NCBI GenBank assembly: GCA_020002185.1
Contig: CM034532.1
Location: forward strand, 50,097,349-50,161,348
From: Paraescarpia echinospica
Lineage: Eukaryota > Annelida > Polychaeta > Sabellida > Siboglinidae
Direction of reading: 5' to 3'
Length of the DNA: 64,000 nt
A program made the translations under genes and the position numbers. The notes beneath the pieces are model-generated. The model made no database searches, had not been told where the DNA came from, and worked only from the letters and a program-made list of their open reading frames with translations. Position 1 is the first letter of the stretch. The number at the start of each line of letters is the position of its first letter. Of the stretch, positions 22,339 to 34,138 are shown in pieces.

Positions 22339-23248
22339 ATGCATTCGCCAGAGAAGAACGGAGCCCCTGGACTACTTGAAGCGGTGAACAAAGCTCTGGA
22401 TCTGACAGGAGGTAAAGACACGAAGCTGGTTGGTGTCACCACTGATGGCGAGGCGGCAAACACCGGCAGACAAGGTGGATTATGGCGTCTGCTTTCTGAC
22501 CAAATGCAGAGAGGTTTGGCAACATTCTGGTGTGCTGCACACCGATCTGACTTAGCCATTGAGTCGGTCGTCAGCACCGTACCTGAGTTGGGAATCTGGA
22601 AGTCCAATCTACTAGGATTCTTCCGGACGCCGAGACGGGTGAAGATGTTGTCAGCGCAGGCCGGGAATGTCAAACAGTTCCCCCGGCACCACGATGTCAG
22701 GTTTGCCCTGCACGAGCTGCAGCTGGTGGATGCTGTGCTGAACAACCTACCAGCCTGCATTATGGTGTGGGAACAGATGCAGGCGTCAGAAAGTACTAGC
22801 GACAGAAAGGAGAAGGCTGAAGTCAAAGGGTTCCTGAGATTCTGGAACCACCAACGAATACCTGTCTGAACACATGCATCCGGTGCAAGAGGACGTCATC
22901 AAAGACATGAAGGAGTTAGTGATGTCACGCGATCTGAGATCATTCGTTGAATATGGTCTACGCGTCGTCAGGCGCCTTTTTCCAGACGAGGCATCTGACT
23001 TTGCGGACGGGGCAGCCGAGCAGTGGGAAAACATGACGAATGTGCCATTCCTACCTGATGGCTGTGATCTCGGTTGTAAGTTGACTGTCATGGTGGCACT
23101 GAATAGTGTGGGCGCCGCCTACTATGACCCTCGACCCGCTGTCGTCAAATTCTTGGAGAAGACAAGAAGATGCTGGGCTCCATATTGGGACATCTACGGA
23201 CAGCGTGAATTCGTTAGGAAATTCACCCGCGAAACGGGATTCGTCTAG
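22339..23248 (+). pseudogene. hAT-type transposase fragment (KIAA1586/ZNF862-like)
   Basis: The first frame (22339-22869) contains TTDGEAANTGRQGGLWRLL, then WCAAHRSDLAIESV and a GNVKQFPRHHDVRFALHEL segment. These match the RNase H-like core of hAT transposases of the DUF4371/KIAA1586 kind, where TDGxxxNxGxxxGLW and CxAHRSxLAxE are diagnostic. A one-base shift near 22835 leads to a second frame (TTNEYLSEHMHPVQEDVIKDM, then 22874-23248) that continues the domain. The N-terminal zinc finger and C-terminal hAT dimerisation region are absent. An AATAAA lies at 23328. The start at 22339 is only the first ATG in frame; the protein is probably truncated. Confidence 0.75.
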
Positions 23249-23333
23249 TCAAATTGAGACAACTGTCAAACGTTCTGACTTGCAGGATACGTCTCATGTT
23301 TTTATGACTACTGCATGTATTGGTTGTAATAAA

Positions 23334-23774
23334 ACATGTTTCTAGGATGTATGTGTAGCATTTATTTTCATACCAAGATGCAGTCGTCATTCGTCACTGT
23401 AGGCCCCACAACTAAGTGGATACAAATATAATAACACATTATAGCATGCTTTCATACATGCCTAAGGGTTATGTACATAATCATTAATGTATGCGTAAAC
23501 TCATTAGAAGTGCCCTTTTAAAACATTACCCTCCCAGTGAAAATTCTATTAAAAAAAAACGCCCTGCCTCCTTTGTAGACCGTTGTGTATGTGACAATTA
23601 ATTTATCATCATAGACCCAGGTTTTACTCTTTATAAATCATGTTTTGAGGTAGCATTAACTACTGCTGCTGCGTTTACTATCTGGTCAGGCAGAGTAGTC
23701 TGTTCAAGGCGTAGACAATTCCTACACCACGGACTACAGTGGACGCTCGTTATACTTGTTACAATAGTCGTATA
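23334..23774. other. Spacer, nothing recognised
   Basis: AT-rich sequence downstream of the AATAAA of the hAT fragment, with no coding or structured signal. Confidence 0.4.
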
Positions 23775-24070
23775 GATAGGCGTGTCTAGGGGGGTCTGGG
23801 GGCACGTCCCCCCTAAACCTTTGGAATTTCGCGTGCCCCAGACTTTTTTGAATGGGCCCACGTGACCGTGCTCCCCTAGATCCTTTGAAATGTGCCCCCG
23901 CCGTCCAGGTGACGATAAGCTGAAGCGACGCCGACGCAGCGACGAACTATTTTTTACCAGCACCCCCACCGCCTCCCCTACCCCCGTCTTCCGATGTTAC
24001 AGTCGAGCCCGGCCAGCCGAGCCAGAGGAGACGCTGAAGTAGAGCTCAAGATACGGCGTCGCCGCGGCGA
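23775..24070 (-). repeat. Relative of the MITE at 19194, inverted
   Basis: In reverse complement it carries the order GTAACATCGGAAGACGGGGG, a GGGGGTGCTGG stretch, AGTTCGTCGCTGCGTCGGCG and then GGGGGCAC runs ending CACGCCT. The same order occurs at 49870-50030 and partly at 19320-19400. Its outer end AGGCGTGTCTAGG differs from the 19194 element, so it is a separate subfamily. Confidence 0.5.
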
Positions 24071-24297
24071 AAAATGTTCAACAAGGTTTTGGTTATTACA
24101 TGTAGGCCCTAATTTTCGGGAAGTGTAATATTTCAAAACACAATGCATGCCGCTAATTAATGAGAATGGTCGAACGGGTAAGTATGCTGCGTTAGATCAC
24201 CCCGTGTTTACTGTGAATACAATCACATGGTGAACTCGGAAGTTCAGAAGTAGCCCGACTTCACCACTGGTAGATTGTGTATTTTTTTATAAGTCCT

Positions 24298-24713
24298 TGA
24301 ATAAAAAGCCACAATTACAGGTTTTGTACAAACAAAACCATTAGCTGTGACTTAATTATCTTCACTACGGCATCCACTCGAGTAGCTTTTGAGCGTCGTC
24401 CTATACTTGTTAATTTAAGATTGATTAATAAGTCCATATTCCCGAAAACTTAAGTCATTATGTAAGGAAGGACCCGCTGAAAATGCAGGTTTTTAGATGT
24501 TATTTGGAACCTTACTAAATAAAATAAACACTTATTTCATCAATATAAATATGCTTGTATAGTGTGTAGAGTCTATGTACTGTATAGTCTTTCTCTGTGT
24601 CTCTCTCTCTCTCTCTCCTTCCCTATCTCCCTCCCTTCCTCCCTCCGTCCCTCCCTCCCTTGAATAAAAAGCCACAATTACAGGTTTTGTATAAACAAAA
24701 CCATTAGCTGTGA
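24298..24713. repeat. Repeat insertion flanked by a 54-base direct duplication
   Basis: TTGAATAAAAAGCCACAATT through CCATTAGCTGTGAC is present at 24297-24352 and again at 24659-24714 with one C/T difference. Between them lies a roughly 305-base repeat that starts TTAATTATCTTCACTACGG and ends in CT/CCCT-rich sequence. A second copy of the inner repeat at about 26409-26715 lacks the flanking duplication. This fits insertion with an unusually long target duplication, although a local tandem duplication is possible. Confidence 0.7.
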
Positions 24714-24714
24714 C

Positions 24715-26408
24715 ACGATATATATGTTTAATTGAAATTTCCATCCCTCCTCGACGCCGTCGATGGTGATCGCAGATCCTTCTTACTTCTCTTCCTCAGT
24801 ATCCCGTCGTCCATCTTACACTCCGTGCCCAGGTTCCTCTCTGTAAGTCAAAGTATATTTATGTGTGTACATTTAAGTGTTGCAACTCATTTGTCAGCCC
24901 ACGCCTGTGCGTGGTTGTGGTGGTCGGGGTCATGTTCTTGCTAGTATCGCCAAATAATTGGCGTCACCCGCAAAGAACTTGGCCCAACTTTAAGGGCGAA
25001 ATAATAAATTATTAACCTTTGTGCGCGTTGGTGTGACTGCGATTGGTAACAAAGCTTGTTTATTTATAGACACGCAGTTTCGTGAGTAAGCGCACAACTC
25101 GAATGCACTGAGATTACCACCATCTGAAATATACCTAGCCCATGAATAAATTATAGGAAAATGTGACGTACACTTCTGTTTACTACAAGATTTAGTATCA
25201 GGTTTTTCTCAGTTATCACTTGCTTCATTTACTGATAATATGTTGTGATTGTGCATCATTGTCCAACGTTGATTGTGTACCCTCCTCCCACGTATCGAGG
25301 CCCACTCGCATCTTCGTATGTCCATTCGCTTCATTCGACCATTGGCCTCAGAACTACCAACTGGCGATGCATTTCAAACAACAGAAATATAGCTATCTGC
25401 TGTTATTGACTTACGTTGTGTTTGTGTTGGCGGTGATCCATTCTCCAGAGGGCGCCACTGTGACTATAATTATGTGTTCCACTACTTCGAGAGAACGGAC
25501 AGTACGTTGTTTGGGACGGGCAAAATCTGTGGCTCGATCTAGACGTATAAATAATAATAATCCCAGAAGCTTCCATGGAGGAAATTGAGGCTCATCCTTC
25601 GTGACCACGTAATATGAGATTTTATTCATCAACCTAATCCGGATGTGATGATGCGCAACGGTGCACTAAGCCAGTGGCCCGCGCTCCTTTAAATATACTA
25701 TTGACGGTCGCCCACTGACCAGAACGAACGAGTTTGCCGAGTGCCAGAAGATGGACGGTGATTCGATTAGACGTTGATAAACAGAGATAAATCTGGGGCG
25801 AGACCACATTAGATTTCCCCATAGGCGGCCATTATAACGTTTCCTACATTTCCTGTAAATTTTACCCAAAAGTTTTCTTTAAATTTCTACACCATATTTA
25901 CCCTCTGTTCATACACATGCTGTGCAAAATTCGTAAAATTCTCATACCTCAATTTTCCATAAACCACTTTCAAACCTGACACCCCTTCATTTCTGCTAGA
26001 ACCAGACAGTGATTTGCCCTAATGACATCGTATAGCCAAATGACACCTGTGTCTATATGCAGAAAAGCACAATTTGACAACTGTCATAATTTGACAGCTC
26101 TGGTACCACGCTGCAGAAAAATATAATTTCTACTCGATCAACACTATACAAGTACTCTCAGAAATTCACACAACCTGCATAATGCCATTTCTATTGGGAA
26201 CTCTCTCGGAGGGTAATGGCGGACGAATCCTTAATGTGGTCTTACCCCATCTAATAGAAGCTGATGAACGCTACACGTGTTCTACGACTCGTCATGACGA
26301 GCTCTAATACACGTTTGGAAGACGTGACACATTGAGTGTTATGGGACGGGAGTTGATTCCCCAAGTGGGAGAAACACAGATTGATAGCAGCCATAGACAA
26401 CCTGTAAA
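24715..26408. other. Non-coding stretch
   Basis: No gene is supported. The longest frame (25220-25588, 122 codons) has no recognisable motif and overlaps an antisense frame of similar quality. Confidence 0.4.
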
Positions 26409-26715
26409 TTTAATTATCTTCACTACGGCATCCACTCGAGTAGCTTTTGAGCGTCGTCTTATACTTGTTAATTTAAGATTGATTAATAAATCCATATTCC
26501 CGAAAACTTAAGTCATTATGTAAGGAAGGGCAAGGGTCCAGCCCGCTGAAAATGCAGGTTTTTATATGTTATTTGGAACCTTACTAAATAAAATAAACAC
26601 TTATTTCATCAATATAAATATGCTTGTATAGTGTGTAGAGTCTATGTACTGTATAGTCTTTCTCTGTGTCTCTGTCTCTCTCTCCTTCCCTCTCTCCCTC
26701 CCTCCCTCCCTCCCG
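26409..26715 (+). repeat. Second copy of the 24353 repeat
   Basis: Starts AATTATCTTCACTACGGCAT, continues with ATTCCCGAAAACTTAAGTCA and AATAAACACTTATTTCATC, and ends in (CT)n then (CCCT)n, as in 24353-24658. It has a short extra segment (GGGCAAGGGTCCAG) near 26526. The simple-sequence 3' tail suggests a SINE-like element, but no tRNA-like promoter boxes were identified. Confidence 0.75.
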
Positions 26716-28472
26716 TTTAATTTTGATTTTATGCCCATGAGACGTAATCCTGCCCTAAGCTCATATTGGAGCATTCTAGTTTGCCTACACCCGCTGCTAA
26801 AACTGTTTAAATATTAATGAATTCGTTAACGTGGCCACACGGTTTTATTGCCCGCGCTGCTAAGCGGTTTGCAGACCCGTGAGAGCAAAAACTGTTTCGT
26901 TCGCGCTGACGCGAATCGTCGTTTGCGTCAATTTACGACATCCTAGTGGCGCCGTTGGTCTCCGCTCGCCGCGTCCTGCCTATTTTTTGCCGTTGACAGC
27001 TCTGTCGACGAACGAAATACGTCTCCACTGATACTCGTAACGATGCAGTGGCACCCTGGATGCGTACGCGTGTAACATTTAAAACGAAGCTGTCTGTTCC
27101 GTTACCCGGAATCAGCCATAGGTGGTGATTATTAACAGGAACTTGGCTAAATCACTTGCACTGTCTCATGTTGCTGCAAGTAGTGTGGGAACCATCCAAC
27201 TTGAAAGGTATTTGCGGAAGGGATTCCGCAAAAGGTATCAATAGCTGTTTACTAAGGTATTTGAATGATTGTTCATGGGTGCAACATTCAAATCATATTT
27301 AGAATTTACCTTACCTTGGTTTACCTTAATCCCCCTCTGCTATTGGGTAGTTAAACGAGTTTACCCCAACCATAGCTGACTCCAACAACAGCTAATTATA
27401 ATAATAATAATCATTACTGATTAATCTACACACACTTCACACTAAGTATTTATTCTCGTTAACTGATTGGTTCCGGCTATTTGGTTACATCAAAGAGAGT
27501 GAAGAACATTTATAACGTAACTGTGTAGCTGCCCCCCCCCTCCCCATCCCGAGACCTCCAGATGCACCTCACCTCTGGGATGCTCCCAAAACATCAGCAC
27601 ACCACCACCCTTATGGTCTATTCAAGCGGAACACTTTTCCCTAAAGACCTAAGTAGAACTCTCGCGCCCATCGCCCCCCCCCCCCCTACGGATATGAGTA
27701 GGGCCAACTATAATATGATTGTAATAATGCCATAATTTGTATATATATAATTGTAATCGAGGAAACGTAAGTATGTATGCGGGTAAAACGTGTTCCTCTT
27801 AGACGGCTTGAACCTTAACCGCCAAACTTTCAGGAATTAATATACGACCCCTGGAATAGGACACAAGACCTTTTAAAAATACCTGATATATATGTCAAGA
27901 ACCTCACCTTTTATGGGTAAATCAGTTGTTCGGAACGTAAAACGTAATGTTCGCGTAATACGTAAAATGTAACTAAACAATCGCAGGAATCACGCGACTG
28001 CCGTAAATACTTTAGGAAAACGGCCCCTGCGTCGTGGACTTGGCAACATAAAGTAGACGCAGACACAGACACAATAGTGCTTATGTCAATCCCCATGCCA
28101 ATACTTAGCAGTAGTATTTTACAATTCTGCGTTACCATGAGTAGGGACTATCTAAGGACGTGAACTTCACATTCTCTCCGACCTCCGTCATTTGAACAAA
28201 CAACGAGTATTTGCGAACGCTTTATGGTGTCTATGTAAGGATGTAAATATTACTATCAAAACTGTCAACTACCAAGGCATCCCATTTTTGCTAGTTATTA
28301 CAGTGTCTATACTGTAAATATAAGCCTACGTATGACTACGCGTCTATACAAATTGTTTTATTATTATCTTGTCACAGTAATGGCAGTAGTGTACTTTTTG
28401 TTTGATTATTTAGATCAGGAAAACTATTCCAAGAGTTTGACTTCGTGGAATTTATTTAAAAAATTGATGCTT
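26716..28472. other. Non-coding stretch with two poly-C runs
   Basis: No gene is supported. The 26850-27010 interval is relatively GC- and CpG-rich. C-runs lie at about 27532-27540 and 27675-27686. Confidence 0.4.
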
Positions 28473-28545
28473 TGGTTTCGCTGGGTTTCGAACCCAGGAC
28501 CTTTCGCGTGTGAGGCGAACGTGATAACCACTACACTACGAAACC
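28473..28545 (-). tRNA. tRNA-Val-CAC: tRNA-Val (anticodon CAC)
   Basis: The minus strand folds into a 73-nt cloverleaf. The acceptor stem GGTTTCG/CGAAACC has seven perfect pairs with an A discriminator (28473). The anticodon stem TTCGC/GCGAA encloses the loop CTCACAC with anticodon CAC (28512-28510). The T stem CTGGG/CCCAG encloses TTCGAAA. The internal promoter boxes TAGTGTAGTGG (A box) and GGTTCGAAACC (B box) are intact, and an A6 run at about 28458-28463 gives a Pol III T6 terminator on the minus strand. No intron. CCA is not encoded, as expected for a nuclear gene. It looks functional. Confidence 0.95.
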
Positions 28546-29539
28546 CGCTACGGCAAACATGTTGAAATATCACTCGGCGAACAATGTGCGTACATCGGTT
28601 TGGCTAAGCTTATTTTTAAAAGGCGTATAGACGAGTGGTAGAACCACCAATCGGACTGATTTTAATGCCTCATATGTTAACGTTTATATGAATTAAATAC
28701 TTACTTAAAAATTGTGTCTTTCTTAAATTTTTCCCTAGATCAAGGGTATACTTTTTATATTAGATGCCCTTATAAAGGGTAGGGGTATATGTGACCTTCG
28801 GCTGCACACCCCTACACACATGTAAGGGTAGTGCCCCCCACCCACCCATCCCCGGGAATGAGATATCACATGGAGCTGTCAGTTGATGGAGTAGGTGTGG
28901 AGCGACGATCAAACGGAGTCACCGTCAAGTAATAAACGTTCGAAATTGTGTCATTCCGCAAACGTCATACAATATAAATGGTTGCGTATATCTACGTTAC
29001 CTATCTAGTCATGGCAATGTCGTATACCGTTGGAAAGCCAACTGTTTCCCTGAAAATATGGGATACGGTGAGCTATCAAGTGGTGCAGTAGGTGTGGAGT
29101 GAAGGTTAAACAAGGTCACCATCAAACGACGAATGTTTAAAACTACGCCACTCCACAAAAGTTATACACTTAAAATGGTTGCGTAGCTACTTTGTCTACA
29201 TACACTAGGCCATGTTACATACCGTTTGAAAGCGTGTTGTATCCTCGTCGAAATGAGGTATATCATTAAGTTGTAAAATGGTGCTCTAACTGTGGAGTGA
29301 AGGTTAAATAAAGTCAATTTCAAAAGATGAATTTTCGAAATTATGCCTTTCTGCATATAGTAGACTAGCCAACATGTGATGTTATACTTTTAACTGTTTT
29401 TTTTGTTAATAGCAGGAATTCATGCTTGATCCATCACACAAGGGATAAGAAAATAGGTGTTTGTGGATGCCACCCTCGTTTTTGAAGGTTATTGGAGAGG
29501 ATCACAAACTCAAACTTGTGTCAAAATAGTTTTATTAAT

Positions 29540-30275
29540 GAATTGCAGACATGGGGGTCAAATACATTGAAAAATATTTAAATACAAATACTCCTGAGGG
29601 GTTCAAATACAAATACAATTACAAATACTTTGCAATGCAAAAGTTTTTAAATACAAATACAAATACATTAGGAAGTATTTCAAATGCTTTTCAAAATACT
29701 TTTTACAAGAGAACCTGTACCAAAAATAATAACAAATGTTATATTACGAGATAATTATGTTGTTTATCGACATAATTCAATGATGTTATGTATAACTATT
29801 ACATGATATATTCCTTCCCCTCAACCCACAGAGTGCAAATATGTCTTATCAGTTCACACAAGCATAGGCACAATAGCAGTCCTTAGCAGCTAGCAGGGTT
29901 CCTTAGCAGGGGCAATAAAACCATGATCAAAAGACAGGCATGCCAATGCAAGTCCTGTTGTTGTTAATTGCATCTTGGTCACAGGTGACAATTAACAAAT
30001 TGATCCTGACTTCACTGGTAAGCTCTCATAATAACCTCAGTGACTTCCACATAATGGCTTTCTTTCTGACTAGAAAATGTGGTCAAATGAACCAGTAAAT
30101 TGTTTTATTCTCAATAAGTTAAATAAGACATGTGAATACAAAATGTAAGTTATCATTTATTAATAACCATGCCCAAATAAAAGTATCTGAAATAGTATTT
30201 GAAGGTATTTGATAATGTCAAATACTTTATGGAAGTATTTAAATACAAATACTTCAAAAAAAAAATTATTTATGA
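29540..30275. mobile_element. hAT-like non-autonomous insertion in the left arm of D
   Basis: It interrupts the arm homology exactly between CAAAATAGTTTTATTAAT and GATTAACTGACATC. Both ends are rich in AAATACAAATAC and its complement GTATTTGAAGGTATTTG, the common terminal texture of small hAT elements. No coding capacity. Confidence 0.6.
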
Positions 30276-30539
30276 TTAACTGACATCTTTTTGCACACAC
30301 CGTTGCATAAAACCGAATATTTTATGATTCGTATATGTATTGTCTGTGTTATCAGATGTTGAACTTTGAATTTCAAATGTGTTTATCGCGTACACCAAAG
30401 TTCTTTACACACCCAATTATTCTTTGTAGGCCTGTGACTATATATTCCTGTTGATATAATGTACATATTATTTATTACTACACATGCATTTGGTCATTAA
30501 CAAGACGTGAAAATCAAAGAACTTGCCCAAAATGTAGTT

Positions 30540-31010
30540 AGGATGTTGAAGAAGAGAGGTGGCAATCGCATATTAGAACTCTACTCGCAATACAGTCGAC
30601 CAACTGCCAGGTGTATTCAGGAACGAGACTATTCAATATCTCATGGAGGAATCAAAATTTCAGGATCTGATTGACATACGTGGAAACTATGGAGATCATG
30701 CTGGACATCATCATGGCTGTGAAGATTGGCAACTATATAGAACCTTTCGCTGCAATTATACATTGGCTAAACATCTATGATCATACAAACTATGCCCTCC
30801 CGATGGAGAACAGTCTATCTGGATCATGTGAAATACCTCGAGAAGACAGCACCAGAGGTTCGTGCAGTATTCTGTCAACTTTGGTAGTGTTTTGTACATT
30901 GTGTAGTTGCAAAGGTTTATGGACGATGCTTCCTCGGTGCGTCATGAAACCATGTTTCTTCAACCAGCAGTTGCTTAACGGTGATGACAACCTGTTGTTT
31001 CTTGGTCTTT
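30540..31010 (+). pseudogene. Short remnant of the shared element protein (element D)
   Basis: Across frames the plus strand reads VETMEIMLDIIMAV, then FAAIIHWLNIYDHTNYA and, after a shift, VYLDHVKYLEKTAPEV. This aligns in layout with the YWATMLELEMLVL...DHTNFARLIPLHLRDM block of element C. Flanking sequence up to 31250 is too decayed to assign. A related piece of the adjacent non-coding or N-terminal sequence recurs at 41155-41365. Confidence 0.6.
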
Positions 31011-32584
31011 AGCTGTTAGATGAGTCGACTATTGACCACGCCATTTGGAGCAGAGTATTTCGTTGCCATAGGTACTAAAGGCATGTCGTTACTTTGTGGG
31101 TCAATCCGGTTCCTCTGTAGGCTCCTATATGGAGTCAGCGACGATATTGCTGACATACACACGCTTGACAGGAAAGCAACTCCATCGATAGGGAACAAAA
31201 AACCGTGGTTAAAAGGCCACCACTCTTGAATCCCTGACCATCGCTACCACCTGTAAGTCAGTGTTTCCACATTCACCGTCAGTTCCTCTGAACACACTAA
31301 AATCTTTGTGACAAGCTTGGGTAACCAGCATCACGCTTCCATGCTTCATCCGTGGCGGATACTATCACAGCAGTTGAACGTGTAACTGGGTGTGTAAACA
31401 ACTTTGGTGTACGCGATAAACACATTTGAGAAGATCACGTTTTTATATTATACTTATGAGTAAATTCAAACTTCAACACCTGATAACGCTGACAATACAT
31501 GTACAAATCATAAAATATTTGGTTTTATGCAACGGTGTGTGCAAGAAGATGTAAATTAATCAAAATATATTTTGACAAACGTTTGAGTTTGTGACATTCA
31601 AATAACCTTCAAAATCGAGGGTGGCATCCATATACACCTATTTTCTTATCCATTGTGTGATGGATCTAGCTAGAATTCCTACCATTAAAAAAAATGCAGT
31701 TAAAAGTATAACATCTACGCAACCATTGTAAGTGTAGAACAGTTTTAATGGAGTGGCGTAGTTTTGAACAGTCGTCGTTTCACTTGTTTAACCTTCGCTC
31801 CACACCTACTGCACCACTGCATAGCTCCCCTTCTTATCCCATAGTTACGGGGAGACCGTTGGCTATCCAACAGTATGCGACATTGCCATGAATAGATAAG
31901 TAAAGTGGATATACGCAACCATTTATATTTTATGACGTTCGTGGGATGATACAATTTCGAACATTTGTCACTTGACGGTGACTCTGTTTGATCGTCGCTC
32001 CACACCTACTCCATCAACTGACAGATCCATGGGATATCTAATTTTGACGAAGGTAAATGGTTCTTTCGCACAGCGTATGACTCGTACATTTAAATGATGT
32101 TTTTACAGGGTCATTGTAACTTTATTACGTTCGTGGTATTGCAAAAAATCGAATGTTCATCATTTCACGGTGACCTTGTTTGAGCTCCATTCGTACCATA
32201 CCAGGTAACACCTCCATATCGTACCGCATTTTGACGGGGATATAATAAGCTTTCCAAATATATATTACTTGGCCATCTCGAAATTAAGTAAAGTAGATAT
32301 GCGGTCATTGTAGTGTTAAGATGATTGCGGACGCGCACAATTTCGAAGAATCATCACGGTGACCTTGGATTCACGCTTACTTACTACGACAGGCTTCGTT
32401 GTAGAGCTTTCAAATGATATAACATTTGGGTGTGTGTAAGGGGGGGCATTTAAACTCCTAAAATAAAGCACTTTTGGTGAATTTGCCGCTAGCCTATACT
32501 AGGGTAAGGCTAAGCTATGAATTGTATGATTAATGTGTTATAACTAGCAAAACTGTCCATCTTCTGCATGGTTACGTCTAACCA

Positions 32585-32790
32585 CTCCATGAGCTAATTA
32601 TAAATTCTCCACCTTCTGGTTATGTCTACCCCTTCCATGAGCTATATATAAATTGTCCACCTTCTGGTTATGTCTACCCCCTCCATGAGCTATATATAAA
32701 TTGTCCACCTTCTGGTTACGTCTACCCCCTCCATGAGCTATATATAAATTGTCCACCTTCTGGTTACGTCTATCCCCTCCCTCAACTGTA
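32585..32790. repeat. 48-bp tandem repeat, about 4 copies
   Basis: The unit contains TGTCCACCTTCTGGTTAYGT, CTACCCCCTCCATGAGCTA and TATATAAAT and repeats every 48 bases. It gives a minus-strand frame with repeated GGGRRNQKVDNLYIAH. Unrelated in sequence to the 48-bp minisatellite at 17446. Confidence 0.9.
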
Positions 32791-32894
32791 TATACAGACG
32801 ACGGTTTCCCAGAATATTCGTAAATCATGTTAATATTTCAACAGTGTTTCGCTACACTGAACCTGAGCGCACGTACGTACGTACATACATACAT

Positions 32895-34138
32895 GCATAC
32901 ACACACAAAGCTTGGGTTTACATGAGATTACACGTAGCGAAGCAAAACGGTATGTTCTATTAAACTTTTTAAGCGGACCAGTTCCACAAGGTTCTATTCT
33001 TGGACCGATGTTGTTTATTCTGTATATCAATAACATGTGTAATGTTTCTAAACTGGTAACATTAATTCTGTTTGCTGATGACACGAACGTCTTATGTTCT
33101 GCCAAAGATAAAAACAGCTTGAAAATATTGCAATGAACTACATAAATTGCAATTATGGTTCTCGGTCAACAAATTGTCAGTGAACATAGCAAAAACAAAC
33201 TACATGTTATTCTCTTCGAGCACGTCTGTCTGATATAAATATCAATGTAAAAAATACCCAGATATCAAAAGTGCGTGCAACCACATTTCTAGGAGTGTTT
33301 ATTGACGATTCGTTAAATTGGAAAGACCATATCAGTCGCGTAGTCTAAACTCTCAATCAGTGTTGGTATCATGCAGCAAATTGCTTAACCGCCATATTAT
33401 GTACATGTTATAGTCCACTCTGTTTTGCCGTATTTACTGTTCTGTGTAGAAATATGGGGAAATACGCATTCAACTAATTTGCAAAGTATAATTATGTTAC
33501 AAAAGAAGGTAATACGGCTTATGCAACATGCACAGTACAACGACCACACGACGCCATTGTTTTATAAAGCACGCATTCTGATCTAAATCGTGGTACGATT
33601 TAGAATAATACTGTTTATGCATAAATCTCACAAAAATGAATTGCCGTTAAATATGCAAAGGTTATTTGTTAAGTGTGGCAATAAGTATTGCATACGACGA
33701 GAAAATCAGTTTTCCCGAACCCGGGCAACAACCAATAGAAGGTATATGTCTTTAATTGTCTATGGAACAAAACTTTGGAACTCGTTGAATGTTTACCAAT
33801 ATTTGTTCGTATCGTTGTTTTAAAGCACAATGTAATAAATATCTATTAAAAAGGTATTGTCAACAGAAATAATACCATCGCAATGTATAGTTTCATCATG
33901 TTGAACCAAATCATAAGCACTACTATACGTTTGTATTTTGTTTTGAAATTCACATCAAGTAAAAAACCTGTTACAAATGTCGACAAAGGAGTAGCATAAC
34001 ATTATAAGTAGTTTTACTTCAATGTTATTCCCTTCACATGTTTCACCAAATGCTTTGTATATTTAACATGTATTTTACTTAACTTGTACTTTTAATTCTG
34101 GCGTTGATTTCCAAAAGGGCCTTAAAACAGGAGTTGGC
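32895..34138 (+). mobile_element. LINE remnant split by element E
   Basis: The plus strand encodes VPQGSILGPMLFILYINNM and FADDTNVLC, which are reverse transcriptase motifs with the FADD form of the catalytic YxDD box. Frameshifted pieces (FLGVFIDDSLNWKDHI near 33285) and the C-terminal TTNRRYMSL..YGTKLWNSL (33728-33785) follow. The 3' region is cut at 34138 and resumes at 38761, ending TTTGAATAAAGTTTTGATTG and (TGAT)n at 38832-38859. Heavily mutated. The clade (CR1/L2-like or Jockey-like) is not resolved. Confidence 0.78.

Larger units (their letters stand above)
28825..32455. mobile_element. Mobile element D: foldback element with tandem-repeat arms
   Basis: The left arm (about 28857-29536, continuing 30275-30460) and right arm (about 31385-32400) are inverted copies. 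Examples are GTAGGTGTGGAGYGAAGGTTAA on the left and its complement CCTTCGCTCCACACCTAC on the right, and CACACCGTTGCATAAAACC near 30297 versus its complement near 31532. Both arms contain diverged units of about 190 bp repeated three to four times. The outer ends are only approximate. The core (30460-31385) encodes a short piece of the shared element protein. Long inverted arms built of tandem repeats resemble foldback elements such as Drosophila FB/Galileo in layout, not necessarily in ancestry. Confidence 0.7.

Noticed and set aside
32585..32790. Tandem array considered as a possible CRISPR
   Set aside because: Units are contiguous with no unique spacers, and the genome is eukaryotic.
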